Source: Planctomycetota bacterium
GTDB lineage: Bacteria; Planctomycetota; UBA1135; GCA-002686595
Assembly: GCA_020853575.1 (NCBI GenBank)
Contig: JADYYP010000011.1
Coordinates: 1-64,000, forward strand
DNA length: 64,000 nt
Reading direction: 5' to 3'
Shown: piece after piece, positions 1-10,000 of the stretch
Layout: each line of letters starts with the position of its first letter
How positions within the stretch are numbered: the stretch's first letter is position 1
Notes under the pieces: model-generated
What the model saw: the letters and a program-made list of their open reading frames with translations, nothing else
Told to the model about the DNA's origin: nothing
The model's database searches: none
Made by a program: the position numbers and the translations under genes

Positions 1-37
1 AAGCTGTTCCATGCTTCGTTGCCGGCGCGCCTGAAAG

Positions 38-65
38 ACGAAACGACGCCTTGGCGTCGTTTCGT
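38..65 (-). terminator. Perfect hairpin downstream of the P-domain gene
   Basis: A 13-base perfect inverted repeat (38-50 and 53-65) with a two-base centre lies about 65 bases past the stop of the minus-strand gene that ends at 130. No T-tract follows it, so it is a strong stem but only a probable terminator. It could also serve a plus-strand gene lying left of the window. Nothing else is seen in bases 1-129. Confidence 0.4.
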
Positions 66-129
66 AGGAACCCCCCGAGCTCGCGCGGACGCGCGAGCGC
101 TGGCTGAAGGTGGTACCGCGCTCAGCGTC

Positions 130-1761
130 TCACGGCACGACCGTCAGCTCGAGCGCGTCCGACAGGTTGGTGGTCTTCACAGCAGCGGGGTCGCGGTACC
201 ACGCCTGCGCATACACCTTCTGACCGGCCGAGAACGGGGCTCCGAGCGCGTTGGGATTGGCGCCGAGATACCCATTCCAGCTCTGGGTGACCGAGCCATT
301 GCATTGGCCCGGAGTGCCGCCAGTGTTCTGCGAGTTCATGCGCTGCGTCGGCGCCTTCACGCACAGGAAGCTCGTGCTGCCGATGCCCCACTGTTGCGGC
401 GTGAAGCCCGCGTTGTTGACGCCGTAGAAGATCAGGCTGTTCTTCTGTCCGTCGACGCCGGCCACGTTGAGCACGCACGCAGTGGCGAGCGTCGCGCTCG
501 GCTGCGCCGCGGCGCTGATCGAGGGATTGCAGCCGTTGGAGCTCGTGCCAGAGGTGCAGTACGCGACCGGGCCCGAAACGCCGTCGAAGCACAACTCCCA
601 GTTCGCCAGCACGCCGTCGTCGGCACCGACATACCAGTCGTAGATGCGCAACGTGTAGTTGCCCGACGCGATCGGCGCGCTCTCCAGCGGCGTGTTGTCG
701 ATGCCGGCGCTGCCGGTCGGCCACGCTCCGAAGTACTGGTAGTAGGTGCCCGGTGCGACGTTGCCGCCGGCGCAGCCGAAGGTCAGCGCCGGACCGCCGC
801 ACTGGCTCTGACCGACGTTGGCGTCGACGAACACGTAGTCACCCGAGAACGCATCCGCGCACCCGCCACCGAACACGCCATCGGTGTCCTGGAACAGATT
901 GATCTTCGCGCCGCTCGGCGTTTCCAGCACGATCTGGTTGTCGCCCGACCAGGTGTGCGCCAGCCCGTTGAGCTTGACTGCGACGATGCGCGTGGAGCCG
1001 CCGGGCACGGTGACCGCCATGGTCGAAGCGAGCTCGCCCGTCGGGAGCGTCGTCGGCCAGGTGCCGTCGGTGCCGCCCGACGCCGGCCAAGCTCCGCCCG
1101 CGCCACCGGTGATGCAGTTGAAGTTGTTGCTCGGCGGCGGCGGCGGCGGAGTCGGCGAGCCGAAGCACAGCTCCCAGCTCGTCAGGCCGCCGGTGTCACC
1201 GCCCACCCAGTCGTAGGCCCACAAGGTCCAGTTGCCCGAAGCCACCGGAATCGACTCGAGCGGCGTGTTGTCGATGCCCAGCGTGCCCGCGGGCCAGTCG
1301 CCGAAGTTCTGGATGTAAGTGCCCGAAGCCAAGATGCCGCCCGTGGTCGCGATCTGGCCCGCTCCGACGCCGCAGGGCACGAACTGCAGCGGGTCGACGA
1401 TGACGTAGTCGCCCAGGTAATCGCCGTCGTCGCCGAGCGTGCCGCCGGCCGAACCCGGACGGTGCGCGAGGTTGTATTTGAGGCCGCTGGGGGACTCGAG
1501 GAAGATCTGCGTGTCACCGATCCAAGTGTGCGACAGGCCGTTGAGCTTGACTGCGTTGATCACCGTCGCGCCGCTCGGAACGGTCACGGCCAGGGTGCTG
1601 GAGAAGGGGGATGTCGGCGGCGTGGTCGGCCACGTGCCGTCGCCGGTGCCGGAGGTGGGGATCGCACCGCCGGCTCCGCCGGTGATGCACTGTGCCTGCG
1701 CAGCCTGAGAGAGCAGCGCCGCGCTCGCGGCGAGACATGCGACTCCAATCGACAGCTTCAT
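130..1761 (-). CDS. Secreted protein with two P-domain-like repeats and the shared C-terminal module
   Basis: Encodes 543 residues. A signal peptide (about 1-23, ending AQAQ) is followed by two homologous segments, about 24-200 and 215-400. Each holds the jelly-roll pattern of proprotein-convertase P domains (HTW-GD-QI-LE-PSG, then GDYV-VD and a late SWELCF). A six-proline linker near residue 206 joins them. The last 143 residues (130-561) are the cysteine-containing module shared with six other proteins here; the protein ends LTVVP. The ATG at 1761 is chosen because AGGAG lies 8 bases upstream and the signal peptide starts there. P domains normally follow a subtilisin domain; here no protease is attached, so a binding or structural surface role is inferred. 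No enzymatic function is visible. Confidence 0.8.
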   Translation of the reverse strand: MKLSIGVACLAASAALLSQAAQAQCITGGAGGAIPTSGTGDGTWPTTPPTSPFSSTLAVTVPSGATVINAVKLNGLSHTWIGDTQIFLESPSGLKYNLAHRPGSAGGTLGDDGDYLGDYVIVDPLQFVPCGVGAGQIATTGGILASGTYIQNFGDWPAGTLGIDNTPLESIPVASGNWTLWAYDWVGGDTGGLTSWELCFGSPTPPPPPPSNNFNCITGGAGGAWPASGGTDGTWPTTLPTGELASTMAVTVPGGSTRIVAVKLNGLAHTWSGDNQIVLETPSGAKINLFQDTDGVFGGGCADAFSGDYVFVDANVGQSQCGGPALTFGCAGGNVAPGTYYQYFGAWPTGSAGIDNTPLESAPIASGNYTLRIYDWYVGADDGVLANWELCFDGVSGPVAYCTSGTSSNGCNPSISAAAQPSATLATACVLNVAGVDGQKNSLIFYGVNNAGFTPQQWGIGSTSFLCVKAPTQRMNSQNTGGTPGQCNGSVTQSWNGYLGANPNALGAPFSAGQKVYAQAWYRDPAAVKTTNLSDALELTVVP

Positions 1762-1945
1762 CGAAACGACTCCTGAGGGACTCTGGGGTGCGGTCCAGAG
1801 CAAGGACCGCGCGCGAGTCGGCCGCGCAGAACGTCCCGCGCACAGCGCTCGCTCCGCGCGAGGATAACCCGCTCGAGCGCCGAACGGCTCGTTCGCGCGG
1901 CGAGGAGTTGCTCGTGGTCCGGCGCGTCGCCCGGAGATCCGCGTT

Positions 1946-3133
1946 TCAGCGCTGCGCAGATGCGGTCTGCGCGTGCGCCTCGACCCCGACGAGCGCCGTG
2001 TAGCCGCCGCGCTCGAGCCAGTCGTAGACCGACTCCAGCGGCGTGGCGAGCCCCATGTGCGGCACGATCGTCGAGCGCGCCGCTCCATGGGTGTAGATCT
2101 TCGAGAAGATGCCGATCAAGGCGTGCGAGCGCGCGTCGAAGATGCCGCCGCCCGAGTTGCCGATGTAAGTCGGTGCGCTGACCATCCAGTAGTGGCTGCC
2201 GTCGACCGCGTGCGTCGTCGAGGCGATCTGACCCTGGGTCGGAATCGGGTCGTTGCCGAGCGGACAACCGACGGCGTAGACCGCGTCGAAGACGCGCATC
2301 GCCTCGAGCTCCGAACGCGAGGCCAAGCGGGCGCCGAAGGGCACTGGCTGGTCCAGGTCCATCTCGAGCAACGCGATGTCGAGCTCGACGTCGAAGGCCA
2401 CCATGTGCGCGGTCTCGTCGTGCCAGGTTCCGTCGCGCCGGTACATGCGCACGGGCACAGGCTCGTGGACGCGCTCGAGTCCGCCGTAGATGTCGCGCAC
2501 GACGTGCCACGAGGTCATCAGGTGCGTCACCCAGCCCTCGCCACTGACACGGTGGCGCGACTCGAGCAGCACTCCGCTGCCCACGGTGGCGTCGCCCGCG
2601 AGCTGCACCACCGGGCCCACCAGATCGGACCACAGCTGATCGGAGTTGGTCGTCTCGAGCAGTGGCTCGACGCGCTCCGAAAACTCGCGCCAGCGCGCGT
2701 CGTCCCGGGCATCGGTGCTCTCGGCCAGCGCGCGCAGCTCGGCCAACTCGTTCGAGCGCCGTTCGAGATCGAGCGCCATGCCGCTCAGGCGCTCGTCGAT
2801 CACCTCGGGACCGTGCGCGCTCCAGCGGGACATCCAACCGTCGACCCGTTGCGCCTGCTCTGCGATCCGGCCGCGCTCTCGCTCGAGCGCGCTCTCGACC
2901 ACCGCCAGCTTGCCCGCGAGCTCGCGCGTGCGCGCGTCGTCGTCGAGCGTCGCTCGCACTTCAGCCAACGCGCTTCCAAGCTCCCCGAGTCGATGCGACA
3001 GGCCGCGCACGGACTGCGGCGCGATCTGCGGCGCGCGCTCGAGCTCGGACACGCGTGACTCGAGACGGAGAACGTGGTCTGCGGCCGCCGCCGCGCCGAG
3101 CGTGACACCGGTCGCCAGCAAGATGCGATTCAT
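1946..3133 (-). CDS. Membrane-anchored trypsin-like serine protease with N-terminal coiled coil
   Basis: Encodes 395 residues. A short hydrophobic start (MNRILLATG...) acts as signal or anchor. About 30-190 is rich in Leu, Glu and Arg heptads, a likely coiled coil. The protease domain follows, with His210 (TSWHVV), Asp252 (DIALLE) and Ser327 (GNSGGG), a complete trypsin/DegP-like triad. No PDZ domain follows; the protein stops about 70 residues past the serine. The ATG at 3133 fits the hydrophobic start; an upstream extension would be Arg-rich and signal-less. It probably works in the periplasm or at the surface, with the coiled coil used for oligomerisation or partner binding. It lies upstream of, and on the same strand as, the P-domain protein, separated by 184 bases. 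Confidence 0.82.
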   Translation of the reverse strand: MNRILLATGVTLGAAAAADHVLRLESRVSELERAPQIAPQSVRGLSHRLGELGSALAEVRATLDDDARTRELAGKLAVVESALERERGRIAEQAQRVDGWMSRWSAHGPEVIDERLSGMALDLERRSNELAELRALAESTDARDDARWREFSERVEPLLETTNSDQLWSDLVGPVVQLAGDATVGSGVLLESRHRVSGEGWVTHLMTSWHVVRDIYGGLERVHEPVPVRMYRRDGTWHDETAHMVAFDVELDIALLEMDLDQPVPFGARLASRSELEAMRVFDAVYAVGCPLGNDPIPTQGQIASTTHAVDGSHYWMVSAPTYIGNSGGGIFDARSHALIGIFSKIYTHGAARSTIVPHMGLATPLESVYDWLERGGYTALVGVEAHAQTASAQR

Positions 3134-3338
3134 GGAGGGCTCTGCGCCCGGACCGAACCGAGAGGGGAGAGGCTGCCGGTGCGGGCGCGCGGCCTCTATC
3201 GACCGTCCCAGGAGTGGGAAGCGAGCCCTTGTGCACACTTCCACAGCGAATCCACCGCAGGCACAAGTGTCTGCGATGAAAGAGATTGTGAACGTTCATC
3301 CAGGCTCATCCAGAGCCTCTCCACGAGCCCTCCAGAGG
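3134..3338. other. Intergenic stretch upstream of the trypsin-like protease
   Basis: About 205 bases separate the protease start from the stop of the transglutaminase-like gene. The stretch is less GC-rich than its flanks and probably holds the protease promoter, but I see no convincing -35/-10 pair and no strong hairpin. Confidence 0.35.
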
Positions 3339-6300
3339 CTAGGGGCGGCGCGCGAAACGCAGCGGGACGCGCTCTGCCTCGTCCACCGCGCGGGTGAAGG
3401 CCAGGTACTCGGGGAACTGCTCCGGAGCGATCGCGCGCGGCGGCAAGGTCAGCTCGCGCACCAACGTGAAGCCCGCTGGGCTCGCGTCCTCGAGCGTCAG
3501 CCGATAGCGGCCGTCGCCGAACTCGAGTCGAGTCTCGGGCAATGCCTCGGCCAGGCTCAGCCCATCGGGCAACTCGACGCGCACGCGCGTGGAGAGGGCG
3601 ATGGCGTTCTCGATGACGAAGGGCTGCTTGCGCTCGCCCGCGCCACCAGCCGCGCGACCCAGCTCGAGCCGCGGGAAGGGTAGCTTGCAACTGATCTCGC
3701 CGCCGGCCTCGTCGAGCAGGCTCTTGTGGCGGCCACGCGCGGTCCAAACCAACTCGTCCGTGTCCGACTGCAAGTTGCGCAGGTCGAAGTCCACGATGTC
3801 GAGCCCGGGCAAATTGCGCGCGACGCGCTGGGTCACGACGCGCCGCAGTTGCGTCGCCGGAACCTCGCGCAGTTGCTCCTTCTCCACGAAACCGAGATTG
3901 CCCGAGTAGGCCATCTCGAACTCGACCTGCGCCGACCGATCGGCGGCCAGGGCGAGCTTCAGCGACATGCGGTAACCGAGTCGCTCCGCGGGCGCGACGC
4001 TGGGCATCGCGATCCACTGGCGCGATTGGGTGCCGTAGGCTTCGGCATTGGGTGCGTAGCTCAGGAGCTTGCCGTAGGGCAGAGTCTTGAAGCCCATGTC
4101 GCACCACGCCACCGGGCCGTCGTTCGGCCGCACTTGAATCGCCATCGCGCGCGCCCAGCGGCCGGGGCCGGGGAAGCGCGGCGCAGGCTCGCCATCGGCG
4201 GCTGGATCGACCGCGCGCGACCAGAACACCTCGTGGTCGATGCCGGCGGCGTCCAGCAGCGCCGCGTAGAGCAACGTGCCGTTGCCTTCACGTGTGAGCA
4301 GAGCGGAGGTGGCCGACGCGCGCCCGTTCGGGGCGCGCTGATCGAGGTTGGCGGCGACGAAGGCGTGCAGCGCGCGCGCTTTAGCCTCCTCCGAGGCGAT
4401 GCCGGCGACGACCCTCTCGGCCGCGGCGCGGATCGTCGGTGTCACGTGCGTCCGAGGCGTGATCTCGCGCGTCAGGATCTCCGCGCTGCTCGCCGTCGGC
4501 CAACTCTCGCCGAACTCGATCCACGGCAGATACCACTCGGTGGGAGGCGACGACGGCTCGGGCACGACGCGCGCCGAATCGCGCTGCTCGAACACGTGCA
4601 CCACGCGCGCACCCTCGTCGAGCACGTCGTGACGCCCCGAGAAGTTGTGCACCGCGAGCTCGAGCCCCAGCGCTTTCGGCAGCGAGATCACATAGCGCGA
4701 GAGCGCGAAGGGCTTCTCGACCGACGCGAAGAACCACTTGGGGACGCGCGCGCGTCCGTCGAACGGAGCTCCGTCGAAGGCAATGGCGATGGCCTCGACG
4801 GAATCTCCGGGCTGCAGCGCGGGCATCACGTACTCGCCATCGACCAGCACGGGCTCGTACTCGCTGCCGTCGGCCTTGATGGTCGCGATGCGCTGCATCT
4901 CGCCGCGCGGAGCCTGCTTGCCGAGCGACTCGCAGCCGGCGAGGTCGAGGGCGACATCGCGTTCGACGGTCCATTGCTCGAGCGCGCCGTCCTCGAACAC
5001 GTAGACCGTGGCGGAATCGATGGCTCGCACCACGTGGTCCGACCATTTCTTGGCGTCGAACGTGGCGAGTTCGGCCGCGATGTCGACCGGGAAGCGCTCG
5101 AACAACGCGCGCGCCGGATCGGAGAGGCCGAGAGCGCGTCGCCGCGAACGCAGGCTCGGATCGGAGGGCCGCCGCGCGCTGGCCTGGTCGAGCAACTGGC
5201 GCTCGAGCGCTGCGTCGCCGCGCATGCGCGCCACGTCCGCGCGTCGCAGGATCAGCTCGGTGTCGCGGGGCCGCTCGGCCGACAGGGTCGCGAGCGCGCC
5301 CTCGGCTTGGTCGAGCTTGCGTTGCTCGATCCACTCCTCGGCGAGCGTCAGGCGCGCGGCGTGGGAAGTGTCGAGCTTCGTGTTCAGCTCGAGCAGCTCG
5401 AGCGCCCTCCCTCCGAAGCCGAGCTCGGCGTGGAGCGCAGCCGCGCGCTGCAGCACGCGCGGATCGAGGTGCTGTTCGAGCGAGCGGTCGTACGCGGCCA
5501 AAGCGCGCTGGCGCTCGCCGACGCTCGACCACAGGTCCGCGAGTCGGTTGAGCGTGCGCGGCGAACGCGGAGCTCGCGCCACCGCTTCTCGGAGCTGCCG
5601 CTCGGTGGCGACTTGCATTTCGAGCCGCGGGTACACGCCGGCGAGCTCCAGTGCCGGTGTCACGGACCGTGTGTTGGACTTCGAGAGCGCGAGCAGCGCC
5701 TCGATCGCCTCTTCTTCCTTGTCCTCGGGGGCCAAGATGCGCGCCAGCGCGGTCTGCATGCGCACATGGCGCGGTTCGCTGGCGAGCACCGACTCGATCA
5801 GCTCGCGCGCGCGACCGCGGCGGTAGGTCTCCGGCAGATGGCTGTCGCGCCCGTACAGCTCGGCCGCGAGCGCGCGAATGCCGATGCTCTGCGGATCCGC
5901 CGCCAGCGAGCGCTCCAGCGACTCGAAACCGGCGGCGTAGCACGCGGAGCGGATCTGGATCCAGGCCAGGAATGCCGTCGCGTTCGGGCCGCGCTCGCGC
6001 AACGCCGTGAGATAGCTCAGCGACGTCGTGGGCGGCGTGGCGGGAAGCTGCGCGCGCACGGGCTCGCCGAGCGAGCTCTCGAGCGCCGCCGGGCGCACGC
6101 CGCTGACGGGCGCGCCTCCGGCGTCGAGCACGCGCAGCGCGAAGTCCATGTTCGAGTTGCAGGTCGTGCTGAGCAGCACGCGGTTGACTCCGGCGCGCCA
6201 CACGACCGATTGGCGTTGCACGACCGGCCGCTCGTCGGTGACGAAGTCGTAGGTCGCGGGAGCGTCCTCGTTGAGCGCCACGCGCAGGACCGCGTCGGGG

Positions 6301-7001
6301 ATCGGCGCACCGTCGCGCGTCGAGTAGATCGCCGTCATGTGCGGGCCACTCGCGTCGCGCAGGTCGAGCTCGAGCCACCCCGGACCACCCTTCGGGACCT
6401 CGAACACGAACGCGCACAGCGCCCAACCGCTGGAGCTCTCCAACGTGTCCTGGACGTCGAACGAACGGCTCGTCGCGGGACGTGTGAGCTCGCTCCAACG
6501 CAGCGGAAGGTGCTCGAAGCCCTGGTGCGCCTCGCCGAAGCGTGGTTCCGCGAACAGGGCCTGCCGCGCCGCGGCGTCGAACGGGTCGCGCAGCGGGCCG
6601 AGCACCCAACCCTGGCGCAGGAACTGCGGATACAACTCGCTCGGGCGCGCCGCCAGCAGCGCGTTGCCGGCCGGGTTCCACCACACGAATTCGGCCTGCA
6701 GCCGCGCGAGCTCCGAGGCCGCGATCGGCATCATCGTGTCGCCGCGCAGCTCCGCCAGGAGCGTCGTCGCGGCGCGCGGATCGTCGAGAGCGATCGAGTC
6801 GATCCAGGTCAGCGTCGCTTCGGCCAAGGCGTTGCCGGGATCGCGCGCGACCAGCCGCAGGCCCTCGGAAAACCGCGCGTCCGGATCGTCGCTCACCAGG
6901 TGCGGCGAGTCGATCAGCGTGCGCGCCCAAGTCTCGGGATCGATGCTCTGCGCGGCACCGAACGGCGCCAGGACGACCAGCAAGAAAACTGTGCGCTTCA
7001 T
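3339..7001 (-). CDS. TPR / DUF3857 / transglutaminase-like protein lacking catalytic residues
   Basis: Encodes 1220 residues with a signal peptide (MKRTVFLLVV...GAAQ). The middle (about 300-560) is built of helical TPR-like repeats. A DUF3857-type beta domain follows (around 650-800), then a transglutaminase-like domain from about 850, then a beta-rich tail. In the upstream paralogue the transglutaminase site reads GDCKDKSILL; the same place here reads REGNGTLLYAALLDAAG (about residue 905), with no Cys, and the catalytic His is also missing. An Asp is kept (WCDMGF). The start ATG overlaps the upstream stop by one base (TGATG), so translation is probably coupled. It is probably a non-catalytic partner of the upstream protein in the periplasm; the substrate is unknown. 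Confidence 0.8.
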   Translation of the reverse strand: MKRTVFLLVVLAPFGAAQSIDPETWARTLIDSPHLVSDDPDARFSEGLRLVARDPGNALAEATLTWIDSIALDDPRAATTLLAELRGDTMMPIAASELARLQAEFVWWNPAGNALLAARPSELYPQFLRQGWVLGPLRDPFDAAARQALFAEPRFGEAHQGFEHLPLRWSELTRPATSRSFDVQDTLESSSGWALCAFVFEVPKGGPGWLELDLRDASGPHMTAIYSTRDGAPIPDAVLRVALNEDAPATYDFVTDERPVVQRQSVVWRAGVNRVLLSTTCNSNMDFALRVLDAGGAPVSGVRPAALESSLGEPVRAQLPATPPTTSLSYLTALRERGPNATAFLAWIQIRSACYAAGFESLERSLAADPQSIGIRALAAELYGRDSHLPETYRRGRARELIESVLASEPRHVRMQTALARILAPEDKEEEAIEALLALSKSNTRSVTPALELAGVYPRLEMQVATERQLREAVARAPRSPRTLNRLADLWSSVGERQRALAAYDRSLEQHLDPRVLQRAAALHAELGFGGRALELLELNTKLDTSHAARLTLAEEWIEQRKLDQAEGALATLSAERPRDTELILRRADVARMRGDAALERQLLDQASARRPSDPSLRSRRRALGLSDPARALFERFPVDIAAELATFDAKKWSDHVVRAIDSATVYVFEDGALEQWTVERDVALDLAGCESLGKQAPRGEMQRIATIKADGSEYEPVLVDGEYVMPALQPGDSVEAIAIAFDGAPFDGRARVPKWFFASVEKPFALSRYVISLPKALGLELAVHNFSGRHDVLDEGARVVHVFEQRDSARVVPEPSSPPTEWYLPWIEFGESWPTASSAEILTREITPRTHVTPTIRAAAERVVAGIASEEAKARALHAFVAANLDQRAPNGRASATSALLTREGNGTLLYAALLDAAGIDHEVFWSRAVDPAADGEPAPRFPGPGRWARAMAIQVRPNDGPVAWCDMGFKTLPYGKLLSYAPNAEAYGTQSRQWIAMPSVAPAERLGYRMSLKLALAADRSAQVEFEMAYSGNLGFVEKEQLREVPATQLRRVVTQRVARNLPGLDIVDFDLRNLQSDTDELVWTARGRHKSLLDEAGGEISCKLPFPRLELGRAAGGAGERKQPFVIENAIALSTRVRVELPDGLSLAEALPETRLEFGDGRYRLTLEDASPAGFTLVRELTLPPRAIAPEQFPEYLAFTRAVDEAERVPLRFARRP

Positions 7002-10000
7002 CACTTGTTCCCCTTGCCCGAGGCTTCCTGCGGGGCGACGTCTTCGAGCACGATGCTGCGGCTCTCGGCCAGGCGGATCTCCGCCAGAGCGTTGCGGAAG
7101 TCGGCATAGCGCTCGCGCGGTATGCGGCGCTCGTGCAGCGTGAAGGTGCGCTCGACCTCGATGCCATCTGCGGTCGCGCGTGCGTCGAGGTGGTAGTCGA
7201 TCAACCCCGGCGCCGAGACCTTGGCCTCCGGCGGCAGCATGAGCAGCTTCGAGCCCGGAGGCGTGCGGTACAGCACCTTGCTGCTGAGCTGGAACGGGCG
7301 ATCGAGCACCAGCTCCCACTCGCGTTCCTCGACGGGCTCCGCGGCGACGTCGAGGATCGGGATCGGGTCGAACGCGACGCGCAGGTTCGCCCCGACCGCG
7401 TCGCGCGTCAGCAGATTCTCCGCGCGCCAACGTGCCTCGACGCGAGCCGCCTCGCCCAGGTCCTCGAGCTTGGAGGTGCGCGCCTCGAGCACGTCGATCT
7501 TGCCGAAAGCGTCGGCCACGTCGTCCGCGATGCGCTTGTCGAGGTCGCCTTGCTCGCCTCCGAAGCGCTGGCGATTGTCGACGCCGAACATGCCGTTGCT
7601 GGTGTCGACCATGCGCACCTCGCCGCGGCCGTCGCGCTCGAGCGCGACCTCGTAGCTGCGCACGTAGGCATTGTCCGCGGGCGCCGTGTAGGGAATCTGG
7701 TGCACCGAGCCCGAACCGTCGCGCACGTGCAGCACCTTCGCGCCTTGGTCGTCGGCGCGCAGGTACTCGATCGGATTGCGGTCGGCGGTGGCGTCGAGGT
7801 AGTAGCCCGGCCGGTCCGCGGTCGCGGGCAGGTACGCGATGCAGTGGTTGAAGTGGTTGACCATCGCCACCTCGAGCTTCTCGTCGGGACGGCGCCACTC
7901 GGCGTTGATCAGCACCGGGTGCGCCTCGACGCCGATCTCCGCGAGCATCTGGCGCAGCAGGATCGACTTGTCTTTGCAGTCGCCGAAGCGGCGCTCGAAG
8001 ATCGTCGCGGCGCTGTAGGGCTCGTAGCCGTGTGTGCCGAAACTCCAGGCGTTGTAGCGGATCTCCTGGCCGACGAAGCGCGCGATGGCGCGCACCTTGT
8101 CGTGCTCGGTGGTCAATCCGCGCGTGAGCTCGGCGACCTTCTCCTTCATCGCCGGCGTGGTCACGAACTCCTTCTCGATCAAGTTCCACCACCATGCGGA
8201 GAACGCATCCCAACTGGCGTAGGTCGAGACGTCGACCAGCGGCTCGAACTCGCTGCGGTCGGGCATCGCGGCCTCCATCGGCGGGCGGCGCAAGTCGCTG
8301 GCCACCCAGCGACGCACGACCAGGCCATCGCGCTCCTCCAGCGAGCGCTCGAGCTTCGCGCCGTTGTGCTCGACCGCGTGCAGCGCGACGTCCTTGGGGG
8401 CCAACACCACCAGCTCCGCGCGATGCACCGGGGCCAGCGGATCGGGCCCGTTGATCTGGAACATGTGGCGCAGGCCGAAGTACTGGCCGAACACGTCGGG
8501 CTCTGTCTGGTCGATGCGGTACTCGACGTCGACCAGGTCGCCGACCTTGAGCGGCGGTAGATCGAAGCCGCGATAGAGGCTGCCACCCGAGCTCTGGTCG
8601 CCGCCGCGCGGCGCGGGTGCGCGCTCGAACGACCGATCGCCGTGCACGACGCGCACGTTGTAGACCTGCAGCGACGCATCGGATGGATAGCCGATCCAGT
8701 ACGCATCGAGCGCCTTCACGCCGGCCAAGTTGTCGACTTGCAGCACGACGTGCTCGTACTGATGCTCGGTGCCGTCGGGCTCGACGCGCCAGACCGTCGT
8801 GCGATCGACGACTTGCAGCGGATCGTTGGCGTCGGCGCGCGCCGGCACGAGCCCGACTCGCGTCAGCGCATCCCAGCGATAGGGCTCTTCGAAGCGCTCC
8901 TCGCCTTGCTCGGCGAGCAACTTCTGCTGGCGGCGAGCCTTGTCGTAGCCCGGGTCGAGCCGCAGGACCTCGGCCAGCTCGCGCTCGGCGGTCGCGACGT
9001 CGCCGCGGCGTTCGGCGATGCGCGCCAACGCCAAGTGGACGCGCGTGTCCTCGGGGCACACCGCGAGCGCGCGTTCGAGCCACTGCTGAGCGTCGTCGAA
9101 GCGCTCGGCGTACTCGGCGATCGAGGCGGCCTCGAGCATCCGAGCGACGTCGAAGGGTTGGCGAGCGAGCCACAGGTTCGAGGCGGCGAAGCACGCGTCG
9201 ACCGCGCCCGTGTCGCGCGCTGCCTCGACGCGGGCCGCGACGAGCTGGCGATCGTCACTGCCGCTGGTCAGCGCCGCGGTCAGCAGCTCCAGCGCCGCGG
9301 AACCAGCGCCACGGCGTCGCAGAGCATGCGCTCGCGCGGCGATGAGCTCGGGTTGCAGACGACCCTCGGCGGTGTCGAACTCCGCTTCTTGGAGCAACTG
9401 CGCCTCGAGCATGCGATCGAGATGCTGCAGGACATCCGCACGCAAGGCGATCGCGCGGCGGTGCTGCGGAGCGGCGGCCAACGCGCGCGCGGACATCTCA
9501 TCGGCCTTGGGCAGCAACGGATTCTGGTACAGCCAGAAGTCGGTCAGATCGAGCAGCGCGCCCACGTGCGTGGGCTCGAGCGCGACGACTCGCTTGAGCG
9601 GTGCCAGGCGCTCGTTGTGGCGAATCTCGGCGCGGCTCTCGCCGGCCTCGGGCTCGTTGGTGCGGGCGAACAAGTACAGCGTGTCGACGTCGTCGGGCTG
9701 CAGGGCCAGCGCGCGCTCGGCGATCTTGCGCGCACTCTTGTCGGCGCTGTCGTCGGGATGGACGGCTTGGTGCCAGATCGCGAGCAGGCGCAGCGCGGTG
9801 GCATCGTCCGTGCGCTTGGCCAGGACCTCGCGCGCGAGCGCGAACGGTGTTTCGTTGCTCTCACGGCTGGGTGCGACGCTCTCGGCGGCGTGCGCGGAGT
9901 CCCACACGGCGTCGGAGAGCGCGCGACCGTCGAGCTCGACCATGCGCGCCGTCGCGAGCCAGCCACTGCGATCCTCGACGCCGCACTTGACGAGCAGCGT

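Noticed and set aside
3228..3245. DnaA-box-like sequence and possible origin
   Set aside because: A single imperfect match to the box with no cluster, no dnaA or dnaN and no AT-rich unwinding element nearby.
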